Virus record (IMG/VR): IMGVR_UViG_3300025102_000302 | Coordinates: 1 to 23,358 of that record | Strand: one strand, 5' to 3' | DNA: 23,358 nt | DNA from: a virus | In this document: positions 15,735 to 22,569 of the stretch, in pieces | Position numbering within the stretch: the stretch's first letter is position 1 | Layout of the letters: each line of letters begins with the position of its first letter | Program-made: the position numbers and the translations under genes | Notes under the pieces: model-generated | Seen by the model: only the letters and a program-made list of their open reading frames with translations | What the model was told of the DNA's origin: nothing | Database searches by the model: none

Positions 15735-16718
15735 TTAATCTGGTTGTCCGAAAAAGGCGGACGTGACATTGTCTCTCTCTTCGTCCGCTTTTGGGGTCGT
15801 GAGAGAGTCTTGCCCTAATTGGCTAAAGTCAATCCGCGTATAAGCTATATCTCTTATTTCTTGGATAAGTTCTCGGCTCTTTTCTAATGGGAAATCTGCG
15901 GTAGCTTGGGCGCGGCCACTTTTCAATGGCTCGCCCCTTAACCTAACTAGGTCATCGATGAACTCGTCGTAGTCTGCTGTGTCCAGTGCTAGATAAACAT
16001 CTCTTGTCACCTTGCCATCACTATCCATTACCGGTTTTTCATCGAAGGACACAGACTGGAGTCTCTTAATAGTGTCTTCAGCAGCTTCTTTAGTAAAGTC
16101 GGGGGAGTCTTTTTTCTTCGAGGCTTCCTCTTCTAATTCCTTTGCGCGAGCAATCTTACTCAGTATGTCGGAAACTTGTTGGTCGCTGACATCTCCGGCT
16201 AATACACCCTTATAGACATTTTCGTCGTATAAGCCAGTCCGTAAAGTTCCTTGTCGGTAGTCGTTAGCGGCTGTGTTCCTAATCTTCATCTCGTTTTGAC
16301 GAAGCTTTGCGTCGGACGCCATCTGACTCTCTAGTAACTTATCCTGATAACTAAACAGTGAGGAGATGGTGGGGTTAGTGTTGATCAGCCCAATATTATT
16401 CATAGCGAAGTCGGTGAAAGCTTCGCGCTTCTCCATCGGAGTGGTCTCGCTAGTGCGTATCTCGCGTAGGCGATTGTCGATCATCGGTATAGACTTATTG
16501 GCTTCCCGCTCCATACGGAGTTCGTTTCTTTGTTTACGGAAGGCTAACTTCTGCCGTTTGAAAGCGAGATTATCTTGCTCCAGCTTCATGGTCTGCTGCT
16601 GCATAGGCATCAAGACTTTATTGTGGAAGTCCATCGATTGATCAAAACCTCTTTCACCGACGAGTGTCGGGAAATAATTCTGGTATAGTGTGGCGATATC
16701 TTTGTTATAATCAATCAT
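15735..16718 (-). CDS. Coiled-coil virion-associated protein, unknown
   Basis: 327 residues, family not recognised. Residues of about 33-75 form a long charged/Gln-rich coiled coil (MQQQTMKLEQDNLAFKRQKL and following). More helices follow, with Lys/Glu-rich segments near 190-215. There are no membrane segments or cysteines. It lies between the 561-residue gene (42-base gap) and the giant gene (6-base gap) on the same strand, a position often held by internal-core or ejection proteins; that role is inferred from context. The start is supported by an A/C-rich leader like those of the left operon. Confidence 0.8.
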   Translation of the reverse strand: MIDYNKDIATLYQNYFPTLVGERGFDQSMDFHNKVLMPMQQQTMKLEQDNLAFKRQKLAFRKQRNELRMEREANKSIPMIDNRLREIRTSETTPMEKREAFTDFAMNNIGLINTNPTISSLFSYQDKLLESQMASDAKLRQNEMKIRNTAANDYRQGTLRTGLYDENVYKGVLAGDVSDQQVSDILSKIARAKELEEEASKKKDSPDFTKEAAEDTIKRLQSVSFDEKPVMDSDGKVTRDVYLALDTADYDEFIDDLVRLRGEPLKSGRAQATADFPLEKSRELIQEIRDIAYTRIDFSQLGQDSLTTPKADEERDNVTSAFFGQPD

Positions 16719-16755
16719 CTAACTTATAATTTGTTTAGTTTGTGTGGGGGAGTTT
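16719..16755 (-). promoter_or_regulatory. A/C-rich leader of the 327-residue gene
   Basis: Read on the minus strand, the gap holds CCCCCACACAAACTAAAC, then AAATTATAAGTTAG, directly before ATG 16718. It has ACAAAT-like content but not the full octamer, and no Shine-Dalgarno sequence. The style matches the left-operon leaders. Confidence 0.35.
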
Positions 16756-16760
16756 AATTA

Positions 16761-18446
16761 CTACACTCCATCTCCAGACTGACCTAAAATCTCTAGTTGC
16801 TCGCGAGCTGCCGCCGCCTGCGCCCGACGCTGGTCTGCTCTCCGTTTATCGTCAGCCGGAGTGTTGATAGGAGGTTCCTTCGCCCTCATCCCCTCTGCCT
16901 GTGCGTCCATCGCTCTCCAAGAGGGATTTCCTCTGCGGAAGAGCCTGCGAGCTGCGCTACGTATCCTAGCACTCGGAGGACCGACTGGTTGTGCTGGTGT
17001 GGATCTTTGCTTCGCAGTGATTCCTTCGGTCAACGATGTGCCAGTGCCAAAGGGGCGACTAGGGATTTGTAGGGCGTCTAAGTAATTTAGTCCTGTCCCG
17101 AATTGCCGTTGATAAGCTACTTCTTCTGCTGCTTCTGCTGCGGTCATCGGAGTAGATGTGTTATTGGGGGTTCCTCTTGTGCCTTTTACACCACTTTCGC
17201 CTTTTACGCCACTTACGCCTTTTCTTGGCGTGTCGAATAAACCTGTCCCAGTCCTTGGTTTTTTGTAGGAGAAGGCAGAACCCCTTAGTCGGATACCGTT
17301 CTTCTCCAAGAACGTATTAAACTGATCGTCAGAAACACCAGCCATAGCGGCCCTCTCACGGGCCTCTTCGAGGAGGGCCGAGGTCAAGGCTCCTTTTTGT
17401 GAGAGGCTTTTCAGGCCGGAGGCGATGCCCCGCTTCTTTCCAAGCTGTTCCTTGCGTAACTCTTCGCGAGCCATCGCTCTGTCATACTGAGAATTTTCGC
17501 GGGAGCGAGCGGTTCCGTCTTCATTTAGCGAACCGAGACCAGATTTAAAGTCTTCTAAATCCTTCTGGGCCTTAGCTAAGTCGGGGTATTCTTCGGTAGA
17601 ATTGCCTTTGCTTCTCTCGTCAATGATCTTTTTAGCTTTTTCTGACGTTTTCGAGTCCGGCTCTGCTGAACTCCCCACCGGAGGTAGCTCGCCTTTTGCT
17701 TTTTTATCTCTTACGTCTCTATACATATTTAAAAAACCCGTCATATCGAGGTCTGGCTGGCTACTCTCGATGCGGAATTCACTGAGCCTTTCGTCTACTT
17801 CCGACGGTTTAAGCCCTAAATTTTCGAGGTCGATTCTCGTCTGGTAAAGTTTTTCAGGGCTTACAGGATTGATGGAGCGGTCTGGATTGGTCAGACCCTT
17901 CCGTAAATCTTTTAAGTAAGATTCGGGAGTCTCTGTAGCGGTCGTAGCCGTGTAAGGTGCGCCAGCCATACCTGCACCAAAATTCTCGATATTTTCTGCT
18001 GCGCTTTTTTTCCAGTAATCGTTAGTTGAGGGAGGTTCACCAGCCGACATAATCCGTTCGTTTGCCGTTCGCCTACCTACGGGTTCAGGTTTGTAAGCAG
18101 GGAAAACATCCCTGAGTTCTGCTGTCGTTACAGGAGGTGTAGCGGTCGCAGTAGGTGTAGCGGTCGCAGTAGGTGTAGCGGTCGCAGTAGGTGTAGCGGT
18201 CGCAGTAGGTGTAGCGGTCGCAGTAGGTATAGTGGTCGCAGTGGGTGTAGGCGTAGAGGCTCCATAACCTCCCCCCACATTCGCTCCTGTGGCACTCGCT
18301 GATGTAGATGCCGAAGCCCCCGCCAAGCCAGTTGCAGGCGTCGTAGTAGGCGGAGTGTTCGCGGGAGGCGGAGTGTTCGCGGGAGGCGGAGTGTTCGCCT
18401 GATTTGAGTTCTTTGCTTTTTTAAGCTCTTTTTTTCTATCGGCCAT
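16761..18446 (-). CDS. Thr/Pro-rich virion-operon protein, unknown
   Basis: 561 residues, no family recognised. A short basic start (MADRKKELKKAKN) leads into about 90 residues of Thr/Pro/Ala repeats encoded by two different 18-bp tandem repeats (ANTPPP and TPTATA units). The rest is charged and mostly helical, with a Gly-Val-Lys-Gly-type repeated patch (GVSGVKGESGVKGTRG) near two thirds of the length and an Arg/Ala-rich C-terminus (RIRSAARRLFRR, later RRADQRRAQAAAA). No membrane segment is present. ATG 18446 lies two bases after the upstream stop codon, so translation is probably coupled. It may be a structural or ejected protein given the neighbours, but no motif proves this. Confidence 0.8.
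   Translation of the reverse strand: MADRKKELKKAKNSNQANTPPPANTPPPANTPPTTTPATGLAGASASTSASATGANVGGGYGASTPTPTATTIPTATATPTATATPTATATPTATATPTATATPPVTTAELRDVFPAYKPEPVGRRTANERIMSAGEPPSTNDYWKKSAAENIENFGAGMAGAPYTATTATETPESYLKDLRKGLTNPDRSINPVSPEKLYQTRIDLENLGLKPSEVDERLSEFRIESSQPDLDMTGFLNMYRDVRDKKAKGELPPVGSSAEPDSKTSEKAKKIIDERSKGNSTEEYPDLAKAQKDLEDFKSGLGSLNEDGTARSRENSQYDRAMAREELRKEQLGKKRGIASGLKSLSQKGALTSALLEEARERAAMAGVSDDQFNTFLEKNGIRLRGSAFSYKKPRTGTGLFDTPRKGVSGVKGESGVKGTRGTPNNTSTPMTAAEAAEEVAYQRQFGTGLNYLDALQIPSRPFGTGTSLTEGITAKQRSTPAQPVGPPSARIRSAARRLFRRGNPSWRAMDAQAEGMRAKEPPINTPADDKRRADQRRAQAAAAREQLEILGQSGDGV
18135..18242 (-). repeat. 18-bp tandem repeat coding TPTATA
   Basis: Five perfect copies of the plus-strand unit AGGTGTAGCGGTCGCAGT (18135-18224) and a sixth copy with two changes (18225-18242). 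They encode Thr-Pro-Thr-Ala-Thr-Ala repeats in the N-terminal part of the 561-residue protein. Confidence 0.95.
18348..18398 (-). repeat. 18-bp tandem repeat coding ANTPPP
   Basis: Two full copies and one partial copy of the plus-strand unit AGGCGGAGTGTTCGCGGG encode Ala-Asn-Thr-Pro-Pro-Pro near the N-terminus of the 561-residue protein. The unit length equals that of the TPTATA repeat about 100 bases away, but the sequence is different. Confidence 0.9.
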
Positions 18447-18448
18447 GA

Positions 18449-18742
18449 TTACCAGAGGTGTTTGCAGGCCCAGTGGCGTGCGGTTGTCTTATCTTTAGCA
18501 GTTTTGCAGTTGTGTCTGGCCCTGAAATTAGCCCGACGCTTAGGGTTCTTGTGCTTGGTGAAATCACTGTAATCGCGATGTCCGTAAGAGACTTTCTTGA
18601 TTTTGTCACCTTCTTTACCTAATACGACGAATTTTTTTTTCGATCCTTTCGGGGCGCGTTTAGGCTTATTAAAGCCAGCGAACGTCTCGCCGTGGTATTG
18701 GATACGACCGGAAGGGAGCCGTTTGAATCGTTTGTTCGCCAC
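18449..18742 (-). CDS. Small basic Cys/His protein, DUF5754-like
   Basis: 97 residues, very rich in Lys/Arg. The C-terminal half (KHKNPKRRANFRARHNC, then DKTTARHWACKHLW) is a pattern I associate with small proteins of phages and large DNA viruses grouped as DUF5754; the exact family name is uncertain. Two Cys and several His residues could bind metal, and the charge suggests nucleic-acid contact. Both are inferences. The start is GTG; no in-frame ATG exists nearby, and the promoter 6 bases upstream fits a leaderless message beginning at or next to this GTG. It is the first gene of the minus-strand virion operon, two bases from the next start. Confidence 0.7.
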   Translation of the reverse strand: MANKRFKRLPSGRIQYHGETFAGFNKPKRAPKGSKKKFVVLGKEGDKIKKVSYGHRDYSDFTKHKNPKRRANFRARHNCKTAKDKTTARHWACKHLW

Positions 18743-18748
18743 AGGCAG

Positions 18749-18777
18749 AAGATACAGGTTTTAGGATGAAGTGTCAA
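18749..18777 (-). promoter_or_regulatory. Consensus sigma70-type promoter for the virion operon
   Basis: On the minus strand, TTGACA (18777-18772) and TATCTT (18754-18749) are separated by exactly 17 bases. The -35 box is a perfect match; the -10 box matches four of six. The -10 box ends 6 bases before the GTG start at 18742, so the expected transcription start falls on or next to the start codon. It lies just downstream of the terminator-like dyad after the terminase gene, so it can drive the 97-, 561-, 327- and 3,352-residue genes as a separate unit. Confidence 0.75.
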
Positions 18778-18793
18778 TCTTCGGGATTCAGGC

Positions 18794-18873
18794 AAAAAAA
18801 ACTTTTTCCTCAGACGTATGGTATTACATAATATATTATATAATACTAAGAGCCTTAGACAAAAGTTTTTTTT
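18794..18873. terminator. Large AT-rich dyad, probable terminator of the terminase gene
   Basis: Outer arms AAAAAAAACTTTT (18794-18806) and AAAAGTTTTTTTT (18861-18873) are perfectly complementary over 13 bases and place a run of eight T at the 3' end on either strand. Inside lies a 26-bp near-perfect palindrome (18821-18846) with a perfect 12-bp core ATAATATATTAT. The right outer arm overlaps the terminase stop codon. The simplest reading is a terminator for the terminase transcript. A protein-binding site, packaging site or origin element is also possible. With the promoter beside it, this accounts for most of the 129-base gap. Confidence 0.6.
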
Positions 18874-20662
18874 AGCTAATCAAACTGGTATCGGGATTAT
18901 CAAGCGCACCACTAAGACTTTTAATCGTAACCTGTTTCCTGAACCCCGCATCCTTATCGTCTTTCGGTGGGTCAACAGCCACTAATCCTAAACGCTGGCG
19001 AGCGCAATCGAGAGCCAAGAACGCAGCATCAGCTAAATCAGGACTGCGACCAAACCGTGCCTTGAACTCTGGTTTCGACTCGATCTTCACTCTCAGCGTT
19101 CCTGTTCCCTTAGTCATATCGTAGTTTCTGGCACACATTTCCTGTGCGAGATCCGATGACACACCGTAAATCTGCTTAGTTCTCAGCAGTTCCTTGCCTA
19201 CGAACCAGAGTTCAGAGACTCGATTCGTGTAGAGTTCGGCTCCGGTTAGCTGGCTGTTCATGCTGACGCGCTTGTCTGAGCCTTTCCCGCCAAAGGTAAC
19301 GCGCATAAAGTCGCTCGACCACTCGCCAGCCAGCACGTCGCAGAACGGCGCACCCGCTCCGGTCGAGTCGAGTGCTACGTTATTAGCAGAGATATTTCTC
19401 CGCTTACAGTGGTCGATAATCTGATGGACGATCTGGTAGGTTCGGGGAACCGCTTTATTAGTGGCGTCATCATTTAGGTGTATGGCTTCTCCTAACTTGC
19501 AGACGTATTGCCCGTTTCGGGCGTAGCCGACTTCGGCGGTATACATAATAGTCCGGTCGCCACCGTTGGTGAAGGCAGGGTCGATTCCCGCGACGACGGT
19601 CGGTTTATCCGCCCAATCTACTTTTCCCATCGCGCCACCTTTGGTCAACTCTGCCTCAGAGTAGATTCCGGTGGTCTCATCTGAGTCGAAGAAGACGGCG
19701 CGAACCATCCTCATGTATCCTCTGGACTCCGGCCCCAATAACGCCCTGTCTTCCTCTAACTTCTCAGCGGTAGGTAACCAAGGATATTTAACCTCTCCTA
19801 ACGTAATGTTCGGACTCCGCTCACCGTCCAGTCTAATATATTTACCACCCCATTTCGTCTTCCATTCGTCAGCGGTCTGTGCGTCAATAGATTCCCAGCC
19901 TTTCTTCGGCTCCGACCAGACGCCGAAAGCGTCGAAGCGGCTGTTGGGGTTGGACATACCAATCATCTGGAAAAACGGGTTTTTAGAGAGGTTGGTCAGG
20001 CCAGCCTGCAATATCGCCTCACTAAGCTCCGAAAGCTCATCACCGCAAAGTATCACCCGCTTCTGCTTGATTCCGATGAATTTTCCAATCGCCTCTCGCG
20101 TCTTAGACTTTTCCGCTGCAATAAGCGATAAACCAGCCCTCTCGATAAGAGTGCCGTTCCCGTCCACATATGCAGCGTTTCCTATCGAATCCCGTATCTT
20201 GATCGGCGCACCATCGATCACGGACAATAGAGACATTACTGAACCCCATATCCTTTTTCGTGCTTCCCGTAGCGTGGTTGAGGTCATCAGGACCAACGTA
20301 TCGGCTGGTTGCGATAACCACTGGATAATCCCCCAAGCCGCCATTGTGTGGGACTTACCAGACGACGCAGAGCCGCCAATCGCTAAATATTTGTTATTGA
20401 GGGCAGCGCGGATCATCTGTTCTGCCCAAGGATGGCGAACCATCATTGGCTCCGGTAAATCGTCGCGGTTCCACAACTCGTCACACACACGCCAGAAATA
20501 ATACTCTCTCGCGATGACTTTTGGGTGGTGTGCGAAACCGTATAGGAGGGCCGTAACTAAACTGGTTGGTGGAATCGAAAGACCCCCGACATCCATCTTT
20601 TTTGTTATTGGGTGGATTCTAGGTTCGAGAATTTTCTTGCCACCACCATTCTTACCGGACAT
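18872..20662 (-). CDS. terL: Terminase large subunit (ATPase/nuclease)
   Basis: 596 residues, a usual to slightly long size for the family. The N-terminal ATPase has Walker A GSASSGKS at 97-104, Walker B VILCGDE at 203-209 and a coupling-motif-like GMSNP at 235-239. The C-terminal RNase H-like nuclease has its first acidic residue at D361 (VVAGIDPAF), a second at D432 (VALDSTGAG) and a third at D542 or D545 (SPDLADAAFLA). It packages phage DNA into the prohead through the portal and cuts the concatemer. All key residues appear present. It is transcribed away from the small-subunit-like gene, with only 20 bases between the two starts, and ends in a large dyad. Neither portal nor capsid genes follow, which is unusual. 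Confidence 0.95.
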   Translation of the reverse strand: MSGKNGGGKKILEPRIHPITKKMDVGGLSIPPTSLVTALLYGFAHHPKVIAREYYFWRVCDELWNRDDLPEPMMVRHPWAEQMIRAALNNKYLAIGGSASSGKSHTMAAWGIIQWLSQPADTLVLMTSTTLREARKRIWGSVMSLLSVIDGAPIKIRDSIGNAAYVDGNGTLIERAGLSLIAAEKSKTREAIGKFIGIKQKRVILCGDELSELSEAILQAGLTNLSKNPFFQMIGMSNPNSRFDAFGVWSEPKKGWESIDAQTADEWKTKWGGKYIRLDGERSPNITLGEVKYPWLPTAEKLEEDRALLGPESRGYMRMVRAVFFDSDETTGIYSEAELTKGGAMGKVDWADKPTVVAGIDPAFTNGGDRTIMYTAEVGYARNGQYVCKLGEAIHLNDDATNKAVPRTYQIVHQIIDHCKRRNISANNVALDSTGAGAPFCDVLAGEWSSDFMRVTFGGKGSDKRVSMNSQLTGAELYTNRVSELWFVGKELLRTKQIYGVSSDLAQEMCARNYDMTKGTGTLRVKIESKPEFKARFGRSPDLADAAFLALDCARQRLGLVAVDPPKDDKDAGFRKQVTIKSLSGALDNPDTSLIS

Positions 20663-20682
20663 AATATTATCACTTAATACTA
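20663..20682. promoter_or_regulatory. 20-bp gap between divergent terminase starts
   Basis: The two divergent ATG codons (20662 minus, 20683 plus) are separated by 20 A/T-rich bases. -10-like hexamers are present (TATTAT at 20665-20670 on plus; GATAAT at 20671-20666 on minus), but no matching -35 box was seen for either. Any promoter must overlap the opposite coding sequence, or messages must have almost no leader. Confidence 0.4.
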
Positions 20683-21354
20683 ATGGAACCTAAAGACAAG
20701 GCTTTGTTTGAGGAGCAACTGGAGATAAACCCTAATCTCCGCGAGGCTCACAATTTGGCGTGCAAGGGCTGGTCTAACACCGCTATTGCCGAACATTTTG
20801 GTGTCCACTACAATACAGTTAGGTCGTGGTTTAAATCAGCCTCTTTCGCACCGAGGCCGAGAGGTGGTGCAAATAACACCCACAAAGAAGCACTTAAAAA
20901 GATCCACAAGATTGAAGGCGAAGAAGCGGAAGACGATTCCATCTACAATATCCTAGAGCCGTTAACAGAGGCCGCTGTAAAAGATTTCAAAAGGCAAGCC
21001 TCCTCCGAAGAGGACGAGTCACTCGCGGAAATAGCGGCTGCTCAGTCAACCGCCGCCGACAAATACCAGCATTACATAGCCGCAGCCGGAATTAAGTTGC
21101 TACGGGACTCACTAAAAACGATTAAGGGTCCGCGCACGGTAAAAGAGCTTTCGGATTTAGATCAGTTGATTCGACGTAGCATGGGCCTAAACGAAAAAGG
21201 TGCTGGAGGTGGTTCTGGAAAAATGCAGATTGACATCTCCATCCTAAATAACAGTATGGCCGATAAAGGAAAGGGGTCGCTAAAAGCAATGAAAAGTGAT
21301 GCTATCGACGCTGACGTAGTTTCTGAAAAAACAGCTAAAACCAAGAAAAAGTAA
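20683..21354 (+). CDS. HTH protein, probable terminase small subunit
   Basis: 223 residues. Residues of about 26-54 form a helix-turn-helix (CKGWSNTAIAEHFGVHYNTV followed by RSWF). The middle is a Glu/Ala-rich helical segment suited to oligomerisation (about 75-150). A segment DLDQLIRRSMGLNEKG is followed by a Gly-rich turn and a strand MQIDISILN, an ending I associate with phage small terminase subunits. The tail is Lys-rich. Small subunits bind pac/cos DNA and regulate the large subunit. The assignment rests on this architecture and on the adjacent, though divergent, large-subunit gene; an ordinary HTH regulator is the alternative. The stop overlaps the next start by one base (TAATG). Confidence 0.65.
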   Translation: MEPKDKALFEEQLEINPNLREAHNLACKGWSNTAIAEHFGVHYNTVRSWFKSASFAPRPRGGANNTHKEALKKIHKIEGEEAEDDSIYNILEPLTEAAVKDFKRQASSEEDESLAEIAAAQSTAADKYQHYIAAAGIKLLRDSLKTIKGPRTVKELSDLDQLIRRSMGLNEKGAGGGSGKMQIDISILNNSMADKGKGSLKAMKSDAIDADVVSEKTAKTKKK

Positions 21355-21584
21355 TGTTTGAAGATCGCGAACCCGAAGTAGGGGCAAGGTTCATCACCCG
21401 AGTAGATGAGGGTGCTGATTTCCGCTTTCCTGTCGATACCGCCGACGGGCTATGGTATCGTGTGAGGCCGTCAACGGCCCGTGAAGTGTTCTACTTGCAA
21501 TCGTTGCCGAAAGGGATCAGGGTTCTTGTTCCGGCAGAGGGCGACGGCCTACTTATCAGAGGAGATTCAATACCAGTAAAATGA
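21354..21584 (+). CDS. Small unknown protein
   Basis: 76 residues, soluble, without cysteines or recognisable motif. It appears strand-rich, with repeated Arg/Val/Leu alternation (GARFITRVD, LWYRVRP, GIRVLVPAEGDGLLIRG), compatible with a small beta-barrel; that is a guess from pattern. Its ATG overlaps the stop of the HTH gene by one base and its TGA overlaps the next start by four (ATGA), so translation is probably coupled through three genes. Confidence 0.7.
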   Translation: MFEDREPEVGARFITRVDEGADFRFPVDTADGLWYRVRPSTAREVFYLQSLPKGIRVLVPAEGDGLLIRGDSIPVK

Positions 21585-21979
21585 AACCTGAAACCCTATT
21601 CCGTCTTCACGAAGAGACGTGCGCTAAAACGCTCGACATCATGCGAGCAAAGAACTCCGACTATTGCGGCGGCACTGAGACAATCGACGCCCTTGCTAAT
21701 TTTAAATCAGCTAAGTCTTTAGGACTCCATCCGGTCACCGGATTGCTGTTACGGATGCAGGATAAACTAATGAGGATTAAGTCGTTCGTGAACGATGGTC
21801 AGTTACAGGTAGCTGGCGAGTCGGTCGATGACGCCTGTGAAGATCTTGTGAATTACTCTATCTTAGCCAAAGCCCTCCTTACTGAGGAACGCGAGGAACA
21901 CTGCGAGACGTGCGACGGGCCTGTGGAAGAGGACTGCGACAATATGTATTGTCCTGAGTATATTCCTACTCAGTTGTAA
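21581..21979 (+). CDS. DUF1599-like nucleotide-modification protein with Cys cluster
   Basis: 132 residues. Residues 1-100 match the pattern I know for DUF1599 (nucleotide modification associated domain 1, MazG-like helical fold): K24-x2-DY (27-28), F41, R58-x2-DK (61-62), R65, then E80, D83/D84, D88 and Y92. These acidic residues are expected to bind metal and nucleotide, pointing to nucleotide-pool hydrolysis or base modification. After this domain comes a short tail with Cys 108, 111, 119 and 124, spaced like a small zinc knuckle. The gene is coupled to its upstream neighbour by an ATGA overlap. A GGAG at 21561-21564 lies 16 bases before the start, too far for standard pairing. Substrate unknown. 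Confidence 0.75.
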   Translation: MKPETLFRLHEETCAKTLDIMRAKNSDYCGGTETIDALANFKSAKSLGLHPVTGLLLRMQDKLMRIKSFVNDGQLQVAGESVDDACEDLVNYSILAKALLTEEREEHCETCDGPVEEDCDNMYCPEYIPTQL

Positions 21980-21994
21980 CTCCTAAAATATAAT

Positions 21995-22022
21995 TCGCCA
22001 TAGGCAGTGGCGACTTTCTTTT
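21995..22022 (+). terminator. Short hairpin with T-rich tail before the RuvC-like gene
   Basis: TCGCCA (21995-22000) pairs with TGGCGA (22008-22013) around a 7-base loop, followed by CTTTCTTTT. The stem is only 6 bp, so it may be a weak terminator or attenuator. It ends 12 bases before ATG 22026 and occupies the place where a Shine-Dalgarno sequence would be expected, so it could also act on translation. Confidence 0.5.
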
Positions 22023-22025
22023 AGC

Positions 22026-22514
22026 ATGATCGTCGGAGTAGACAACGGATTGGATGGCGGACTCTGCGCCATATCGAAACACGACGGCAGTCTCATTGAT
22101 AAAATTCGCATGCCTACTCTCCAGATGTCGAAGAAGAAAGAGATCGACATCCGTAAGGTTCATCAATGGATAATGGATCTGAACACCTCCTTTATATTTG
22201 CGGTCGAGGAACCTCTAGCTCACGCGAAGAGTAGTCAAGCAGTTCGGTCAATGGCGATCTCGTTCGGCAAGCTAGTCGGCATGGCTGAGTCCCACGACTA
22301 CGAAAACATAATGCGTGTGTCAGTCCACAAGTGGCAGAAGGTCATGCTGGGCAGAGTCCCTAAAGGCAAGACCAAAGAAGTTGCGTTGGGGCTAGCGAAT
22401 CAGTTAGAGCCGTCAGAGAACTGGCTGGCTAATAAACGATGCCGGACGCCACACGACGGCATGATCGACGCCTACCTTATTGCCCGATATATTTGGGGTG
22501 GTAAAAAAAGTTGA
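22026..22514 (+). CDS. RuvC-like Holliday junction resolvase
   Basis: 162 residues, the usual size of RuvC-type resolvases. The RNase H-like fold is indicated by D6 in the N-terminal strand (IVGVDNGLDGGLCAI), a Glu pair at 61-62 (FAVEEPLA), and D144 and D148 in HDGMIDAYLIA, giving four acidic catalytic positions. A Lys-rich segment (WQKVMLGRVPKGKTKEVA, from 103) is in the place where this family contacts DNA. The enzyme should cut four-way or branched DNA before packaging, or during recombination. The helicase gene follows at 55 bases. The family also includes poxvirus A22-like and phage resolvases. Confidence 0.85.
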   Translation: MIVGVDNGLDGGLCAISKHDGSLIDKIRMPTLQMSKKKEIDIRKVHQWIMDLNTSFIFAVEEPLAHAKSSQAVRSMAISFGKLVGMAESHDYENIMRVSVHKWQKVMLGRVPKGKTKEVALGLANQLEPSENWLANKRCRTPHDGMIDAYLIARYIWGGKKS

Positions 22515-22548
22515 TTTTTTTCTGGACGTATTACATCCCTTCAATTAT

Positions 22549-22566
22549 TTGTCTGTTCATAGACAA
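22549..22566 (+). promoter_or_regulatory. Hairpin directly before the helicase start
   Basis: TTGTCT (22549-22554) and AGACAA (22561-22566) are complementary around a 6-base loop, ending three bases before ATG 22570. A separate A7/T7 pair (22503-22509 and 22515-22521) spans the end of the RuvC-like gene and could act as a weak terminator. No Shine-Dalgarno sequence is present. A translational control role is inferred from position only. Confidence 0.35.
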
Positions 22567-22569
22567 TAA

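Noticed and set aside
19671-20501. 276-codon plus-strand open frame opposite the terminase gene
   Set aside because: It lies fully antisense to a clear large terminase subunit whose ATPase motifs fall in this stretch; a shadow of codon bias.
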